Of a stretch of DNA of 64,000 nt, positions 58,168 through 64,000 are shown in pieces. The notes beneath the pieces were generated by a model. It did not search any database, was not told the DNA's origin, and saw only the letters and a program-made list of their open reading frames with translations. The stretch's first letter is position 1. Every line of letters begins with the position of its first letter. Source of the stretch: Channallabes apus (lineage: Eukaryota; Chordata; Actinopteri; Siluriformes; Clariidae). The stretch lies in assembly GCA_030522415.1 (NCBI GenBank), contig CM060115.1, positions 9,583,579 to 9,647,578 of the forward strand, written 5' to 3'. Both the position numbers and the translations under genes were made by a program.

Positions 58168-58635
58168 CATTGCAAAGATCTTAAGCACTTGAGTTTTTAG
58201 TACAAACTTTGGTACAAATGTTTTATATTTGCCTTCATTATTGAGTCAGTACGAAAACATTAAACATTTTTAAACATGAAATATTCCACCACAAAATGAA
58301 AAGTTTCAGAAGAATATGTGTACTGTATGTCAGAAAAAAAGCAGTATATTGTATAAGTGAACACTATTCAGATAAAAAACTAAATGGAAGCTGCTGGGTT
58401 TTACATTCAAAAAAAGCAGCAGGTGCGACAGTCAAATGATCAGAAGAACTGTGGGTGGTCTAGACTAAAGGGCCCTTAAACATTGTTATGGCAAATACAG
58501 ACTTTGCTTTGTTAATTATTGTTTACCGTGCCTCATACAGTATAGCAATTAAATAATTAATTCGTATAATATTCCATTTTTTATTTATGCTTGTAGCACT
58601 TATTCGCATGTGCCTAAGACTTTGGCACAGCATTA
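58168..58635. mobile_element. TIR element (Tc1-type MITE) inserted in the Tc1 remnant
   Basis: The left end is cattgcaaagatcttaagca after TA (58166-58167). The right end is tgtgcctaagactttggcac near 58610-58630, followed by atta. The inverted ends are related to those of 22978-23458. There is no coding. Confidence 0.65.
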
Positions 58636-59139
58636 TATACAGTAAGGATCTAATCTCAGGACCTTTAACAGGAGCAGAATCCTAGTGGCTAAACAGAGTG
58701 GCTATCTCCTGACCCCAGGAGAGATCGAGAGGTGAGCATGTTGTGTGTGACAGCTTCAGATAAACAGCCATGTTTGGTGTTCGAACCGGCGTGGGATCAA
58801 AGTCAGGTCTGTGTGGACCCTCAGGGCCAAACCGGCAGGTCAGCTGGTACGAGTGAATGAAACAGCCGAACACGTATTAAAACGTCAGTATGCATCAGGA
58901 GCGGAGGACAGAGACGTGACCTCGCCAGACACAAGGATACACGGCACGTGTTCTGATACGGTTTGGTGTCACTAGGTAGAATTTTATGTGGTCAAATGCA
59001 AGATATTGTTTTTGTGGAAACAAATTTAAAGTATTAAGTATTTTGAGGCATAATTACTATACTATTGATAGCACTGAATTTTATGGACCGCATGTTCTTA
59101 TTTGTACAGTATATTTCTGTTTTTATCCTAGGTAAATTT
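58636..59139. other. unique noncoding DNA
   Basis: 58780-58920 is GC-richer and unique. No gene is recognised. Confidence 0.42.
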
Positions 59140-59290
59140 ATTTTCTATCGTATTTCTTTTTATTCATATTTATTCCTTATCTATTAGCTTTAATTTTCTT
59201 TTTTAAGGTCACTGGTGGTCGTATAAGCATTTCACTGCATATCGTACTGTGTATGACTGTGTATGTGACAAATACAATTTGAATTTGAAT
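59140..59290 (+). mobile_element. LINE-type 3' tail ending (GAATTT)n
   Basis: gcatttcactgcatatcgta, ctgtgtatgtgacaaataca and a gaatttgaatgtgaattta tail make up a common catfish/teleost retroposon 3' end. Confidence 0.65.
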
Positions 59291-59338
59291 GTGAATTTAT
59301 GCAAAAAAAAAAAGACTTAAACTGCTTTTTGATATACA

Positions 59339-59702
59339 TTCATTCATTCATTCATCTTCTATACCGCTTTATCCTGTATTTAGGGTCGCGGGGACCTGGA
59401 GCCTATCCCAGGAGACTTCGGGCACTAGGCGGGGTACACCCTGGACAGGGTGCCAATCCATCGCAGAGCGCACACACACACACACACACACACACACTCA
59501 TTCACACAGTATGGTCAATTTAGGAACGCCAATTAGCCAAATCTGCATGTCTTTAGACTGTGGGAGGAAACCGGAGTACCCGGAGGAAACCCACCAAGCA
59601 CGGGGAGAACATGCAAACTCCATGCACACAGAGACGGGAATCGAACCCGGACCCTGGAGGTGCAAGGCGACAGTGCTAACCACTACACCACCGTGCCGCG
59701 TT
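59339..59702 (-). mobile_element. V-SINE copy 21, full length with 14-bp target duplication
   Basis: Complete minus-strand short-subfamily copy with a pure CA spacer. ctttttgatataca at 59325-59338 and 59703-59716 flanks it. Very low divergence from copies 5 and 17. Confidence 0.97.
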
Positions 59703-59716
59703 CTTTTTGATATACA

Positions 59717-60905
59717 GTAATAACTATTTTTACTATATTCTATCAAATGTAACATATTCAACAAAGGAATGAATCCAGTGAACATACAAAAATACACATC
59801 ACTTTCATGTATACAGTAGTATACACTAACATTAGACTTGTTTTCCTTTTATGTGAAATCTTAGGCTAGTCTTCTTCAAATTATCTGGCATGTCACAGGT
59901 TCATATGGCTTGGTGTGGCTAAAACTATGAAGCTACCTTCCCATCACACCACTGAAGCAAAATTATCTTATCTCTAACAACACCTCATCTTTGTAGAACA
60001 GCTGCCTGGTCTTCATGCCAAGCTTCCGGATGGCACACGGAGCCGGGGCGCCCTATACTTAGCCCTGACTCAGGGATGTCGGCCATGCATTATTTAGCGG
60101 AAGGATCGCTTGAGATGACAGAGGCAGAGCCAAGGAATGTGCCAGTGCACCACGTTTCTTATTAGCACCATGCCTCGTCAGTTTCTGTATCGCTCTGAGC
60201 GCCGCTCTGTCTGTCTCGCTCTGACGTTTGTCCCTGATCGTCTCACTCTTTCAGATCGGTGAGATGGCGCTCTTTGGTGAAGTAGGTCATGTTTAAAGTC
60301 ACAGTCCTTGAATTTTGGTCGCTAGCTGGAGTGTTTTCGCTCCCAAGCTGCTTCACTAAAGAGTCCAAGATATATCCTGGTGCGCATTTATCCCCGTCTC
60401 CGCTGGCTTATGATTTCGCTGGACGCACTCAATAAATCGTATCGGATTTGGCTGCCGCCTTTTTTTACCCCCTCTCCCGTTGACTGCTCATCCTCTCTGA
60501 ATCTGCGCCACTGCACCTGTAACCCTTGAGCAAAGTATGATTGCACCTTGCAAACTGGAAATTGAGCTCTCTAGCTGATACACACACACACACAGACACA
60601 GACACACAGACACATACCAATCCAAACACACCGGATGAGTTATAGAAGAACCTCCAGCACTTTATATTTACGACCACACTTTGATACAGGCTGATGAGCA
60701 AACTCCAGAGTGGCTCTGTAAACCACAGACGACCAGATACACACTTGTATTCTCTTTCTCTAGGACGCACACATACACACAAGTTGCGCGAGGTCACCAA
60801 ACCAGAGACTGGCTTCTGATATTCACTTACGCCTGGCGGATAAACGACAGCTAATTAATTCTAGCGTGTGAACACATATATGTTTATTTTATTATATATA
60901 TATAA
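59717..60905. other. unique DNA, possible conserved noncoding sequence
   Basis: 60000-60460 is repeat-free with balanced composition (for example gtgccagtgcaccacgtttc). (AC)n lies near 60582-60620. A 111-codon minus frame at 60465-60800 crosses the CA repeats and is not a gene. Confidence 0.35.
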
Positions 60906-60916
60906 ATGAATAGACA

Positions 60917-61029
60917 ACCCTGTCCAGGGTGTACCCCGCCTAGTGCCCGAAGTCTCCTGGGATAGGCTCCAGGTCCCCCGTGACCCTGAATACAGGATTA
61001 AGCGGTATAGAAAATGAATGAATGAATGA
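60917..61029 (+). mobile_element. V-SINE copy 22, strongly 5'-truncated
   Basis: Only the last 110 bp of the 3' region and the (GAAT)n tail are present. atgaatagaca (60906-60916) and atgactagaca (61030-61040) are probable target duplications with one difference. Confidence 0.92.
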
Positions 61030-61040
61030 ATGACTAGACA

Positions 61041-61934
61041 GGCAAAGATTGCTCCAGCGCCCAGGTTAGTCTTCAGGGACAATTTCGAAATGCAGAGGAA
61101 GAATAGCGCGAGAGAAGGAAAGAAAGCGAGACACTTTGCCAGCTTATTTACACGTAGCTCTGGCTATGACAGGTAATTTGGACAAATTCTCCACAGACCG
61201 CAGAGCACAGACAGACGACGAGGACGGAGAGAGAAGTGGAAGAAGGGACTAAAACGAAGGACGGAATCACGAAGGAGGACGGAGGAGCGAAAGCAGCAGA
61301 ACGGTTATACATCCCGACCGCCTGACACAATCTACTAAGCTCGGTAGAGGGAGATAGGAAAAAGGCGGCAAGATTCCAATCTGGAACTGAGAAGCGTTCG
61401 TGTTTTCACCCGGAGAGGCCTAGCTGCTGACAGATCCCAACAATTTTATTTAGCGGTTGTGTAAAAGATATCAAAAGTGTCTTTTAAATTGTTTATTTTT
61501 TTTTAACCTCAGGAGATCAAGCTTCAGGAATGAGACTGAAGACTATAAATAAAACAAGTGGGGGCGGGTGGGGGGGGGGGTGATGTGGCACCCTAGGTCT
61601 ACTGATTAATGCCATCTCTGTTTTTTTTCCACCCTCTTGTTTACATCCGTCTGTCATCCCTGGGTTCTAGTCTTTCTCCCTGCATACTAGCAGGAACAGG
61701 AAGCCTGTTGGGTCGTATTTATAGTTACTGCTCATCGCGAGCAGCGCTGCGCTGTCTGTCAGAGCTCTGAGTAAATTGGAATACATTTGTTAATGGGACG
61801 TCGGTGAGCTCGCGGTGAAGACATGATGACTCTATTTTATTCTTCCTCTTTTTCTCCTTTCATATCTGAGTAAAGAAACACACGTAGAGAGAAAGAGAGA
61901 GATGCATAGTCCCGCTTAACTATATTGAGTTAAT
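61041..61934. other. unique DNA, purine-rich at 61.1-61.3 kb
   Basis: Purine-rich unique sequence (gaggacggagagagaagtgg), then a G-rich stretch near 61559-61580. Repeat-free. No gene is recognised. Confidence 0.4.
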
Positions 61935-62013
61935 GATAGATAGATCGATAGATCGATAGATAAATAGATAGATAGATAGATAGATAGATCGATAGATAGA
62001 TAGATAGATAGAT
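61935..62013. repeat. (GATA)n microsatellite
   Basis: About 19 GATA units with GATC interruptions. Confidence 0.95.
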
Positions 62014-62080
62014 TTTTGGTTCATGTGTGTTTTTTCGTGACTCATGCTGAGCTCCACAGGCTTGCTGCAGATGATAACCT

Positions 62081-62121
62081 TTGTACCACCACTCCTCCTG
62101 TATTATTCCCTTTGACATGTG

Positions 62122-62155
<34 letters not shown>

Positions 62156-62357
62156 GACCTACAGTGTATGCTTTTATTGACTTGGAAAAATCTGAAATAT
62201 AATTCACCGATAAATAAAAAATATATATTTTTTAATTTCCATGAATTCCATATAGTCTGCTATTGTTTGTTTGTGTGTTTGATAAAATTAATCAAAACAT
62301 TATGAATAATATTAATATTAATAACAGCTGAAATATTAATCTCTCGCTAATATACGT
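62081..62357 (+). repeat. duplicated block 1, copy B
   Basis: Partner of 55804-56046. Differs by an (AC)n expansion at about 62124-62152 and small indels, and runs into the palindrome at 62319-62397. Confidence 0.85.
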
Positions 62358-62397
62358 ACTGTATATTAGCGAGAGATTAATATTTCAGCTGTTATTA
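62319..62397. repeat. perfect palindrome, 36-bp arms, 7-nt loop
   Basis: Left arm 62319-62354 (cagctgaaatattaatctct inside) and right arm 62362-62397 are exact reverse complements, with loop cgtactg. The left arm is part of duplicated block 1; the right arm is absent from copy A. A (TTA)n follows. It can form a cruciform or hairpin. Confidence 0.97.
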
Positions 62398-62432
62398 TTA
62401 TTATTATTATTATTATTAATATATTGAACAAT

Positions 62433-62794
62433 ATGGCGGCGCGGTGGCGTAGTGGTTAGCACTGTCGCCTTGCACCTCCAGGGTCTGGGTTCGATTCCCG
62501 TCTCTGTATGCATGGAGTTTGCATGTTCTCCCCGTGCTTGGTGGGTTTCCTCCGGGTACTCCGGTTTCCTCCCACAGTCCAAAGATATGCAGGTTAGGCT
62601 AATTGGTGTTCCTAAATTGCCCGTAGTGTGTGATTGGGTGTGAGAGTGTGTGTATGTGTGTGTGCCCTGCGATGGATTGGCACGCTGTCCAGGGTGTACC
62701 CCACCTAGTGCCCGAAGTCTCCTGGGATAGGCTCCAGGTCCCCCGCGACCCTGAACACAGGATTAAGCGGTATAGAAAATGAATGAATGAATGA
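62433..62794 (+). mobile_element. V-SINE copy 23, full length with 12-bp target duplication
   Basis: + strand copy. atattgaacaat at 62421-62432 recurs at 62795-62806. It lacks the B-box duplication (short head) but has the 3' end type of the long subfamily, an informative intermediate. Confidence 0.97.
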
Positions 62795-62806
62795 ATATTG
62801 AACAAT

Positions 62807-63126
62807 TATGTGTTGCATCCAAAAGAGCCAATCACGTCGCTTCTTTTCTGTACCCAGATAAGCAAATCTATCAACAGGGCAAACCAGCAACTGATGTGAA
62901 CAGACTAAATGCATTTAATAGACTTTTAGATCATTTAAAGCCAAGAAACGGATGTTTACTGTCATTGTCACGGATGTTTACAGTTTCCCCCGCAGTCATG
63001 AACTTCTATGATAAGATAGTGTCGTAAAGTATGGAGTTAAACTGTAACCGGTGGTGGTGGAGGAGGAGGTTGATGATGCATTATAAAATAAACTTTCTTT
63101 TTTATTGTTTGTAATGTTTTTCCCAG
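62807..63126. other. unique noncoding DNA
   Basis: A short (GGT/GGA)n lies near 63050-63070. No gene is seen. Confidence 0.45.
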
Positions 63127-63243
63127 TCTTTAACATTCTTTGTAATTTTGCACATTTAGTTTTGTGTACAAGAAAACTCCTCATTCCAGTTTGTTGCCAG
63201 TGACTCAGTAGAAAAACACAAACTGTGACTCAGAGAAAACATG
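63127..63243 (+). repeat. duplicated block 2, copy B
   Basis: Partner of 57470-57577, in the same order and orientation relative to block 1. Confidence 0.85.
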
Positions 63244-63957
63244 CACAAAATATTCATTTGTACTGTAAGTTTATATTTCTTTCTCATCTTTTTGCATAAA
63301 CTAATTTTACCTGAACCTACCAGAATGGATTTATCTCATTTTGCAATGTAACCATATATACATATCTATTTGATCACAAATCAGATGTCTTTGTGTATTT
63401 GAAATAAATAAATACAAGCCCATTGAAATGAATCATTGCTTATTAAATGCATCCCATCAGTGCATCATGTTCTATTAGTGTCATAGTGGAGTTGTTGACG
63501 CAGAAATGCTTGTTGCTTGATAAATCACTTTTTTTTTTTTGCTTAAAAATAAACTTAATATTGTGTGTCTGTTAGGGTTTTGTGTTATTGTGTGAACTTG
63601 TCCATATTTGTTCTCTGCCATACTGTATGTCTATAAAACAACCCCCTTGTTGCACTTCCTCATTCCTTACATGGTACAGTACAGTATATGGTTCCTATGG
63701 CTGAGGCACTTTTGCTCTCCCCGGAGCATGCTCATGTGCTTCCTATCATCTGTCTATCTCCCGGTCGCCATCCAAAACACTTTTGTTCTCCCTGGAACAT
63801 GATAATATACTGTAATAATGACTTTTGTTCTTTTGATGTAAGGATGTACATGACTCAGGGTGTCCAGCCAAAGGCTTAAATATGCTCTCTTTCTGACAAT
63901 AAGCAGAGATCATCAGAAATTGTCATCATGACTGCTGTTTGGTATCTCTCCTGGCAG
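63244..63957. other. unique AT-rich DNA
   Basis: Duplicated words cttttgctctcccyggarcatg lie near 63709-63730 and 63781-63801. No transposon is recognised. Confidence 0.45.
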
Positions 63958-64000
63958 GTAAAGTGTACCGTGCCACAGCATATGCACCAAGCAAATATTT
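63958..64000 (+). CDS. ambiguous exon edge at window end
   Basis: tatctctcctggcag/gtaaagtg can be read as an acceptor followed by an open stretch (GKVYRATAYAPSKYF across the junction), or as a consensus donor CAG/GTAAAG closing an upstream open stretch (MTAVWYLSWQ before it). The window ends too soon to decide. Confidence 0.15.

Overview
This is about 64 kb of AT-rich vertebrate nuclear DNA, almost certainly from a teleost fish and probably an ostariophysan (catfish or characin-like). The lineage call is an inference. It rests on many copies of a fish V-SINE (tRNA head, conserved central core, (GAAT)n tail), a second SINE with a tRNA-Gly(GCC)-like head, Tc1-like, mariner and hAT elements typical of fish genomes, and common fish retroposon tails such as (AATTG)n and (TGTAATG)n. 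There is no bacterial-style gene organisation. Nearly all long reading frames are chance frames through repeats or simple sequence.

Coding content is close to nil. The best candidate is one internal exon on the + strand at 7401-7611, with good splice sites, a fully open proline-rich frame and GC-rich third positions. Weaker exon-like segments lie at 16091-16175, 16871-17003, 41616-41733 and at the very end (63958 on). Their phases do not chain simply. The window is best read as a large intron or gene desert. I could not name the gene.

Layout. 1-7.4 kb: unique AT-rich DNA, a 123-bp-period duplication, three V-SINEs, the tRNA-Gly SINE and a mariner remnant. 7.4-17 kb: exon candidates, V-SINEs, a Tc1-type MITE split by a V-SINE, and a scrambled Tc1 region (14.2-15.4 kb). 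17-29 kb: mariner deletion derivatives, a 1-kb ATCC-type degenerate repeat field, a complete 481-bp TIR element and more V-SINEs. 29-41 kb: possible conserved noncoding DNA, a mariner fragment split by a V-SINE with target-site duplication, a Tc1 remnant, a field of GGTACC/TACTGTA palindromes and a TIR-bearing fish repeat. 41-55 kb: V-SINEs, retroposon tails, a coding-like minisatellite and Tc1 pieces. 55-64 kb: a complete hAT deletion derivative with 8-bp target-site duplications, a pair of duplicated blocks shared by 55.8-57.6 and 62.1-63.2 kb, a 36-bp-arm perfect palindrome and further SINEs.

The most striking genome-scale signal is the heptamer TACTGTA or its complement TACAGTA. I counted about 118 by eye, against roughly 13 expected from base composition. 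This is the canonical TA-CAG/CTG-TA excision footprint of Sleeping Beauty-like Tc1 transposons, so the window may record dozens of past Tc1 excisions. I counted about 23 V-SINE copies. Twelve have target-site duplications I could delimit at base resolution, and a few more have likely ones. They fall into two subfamilies separated by an 18-bp duplication of the pol III B-box region.
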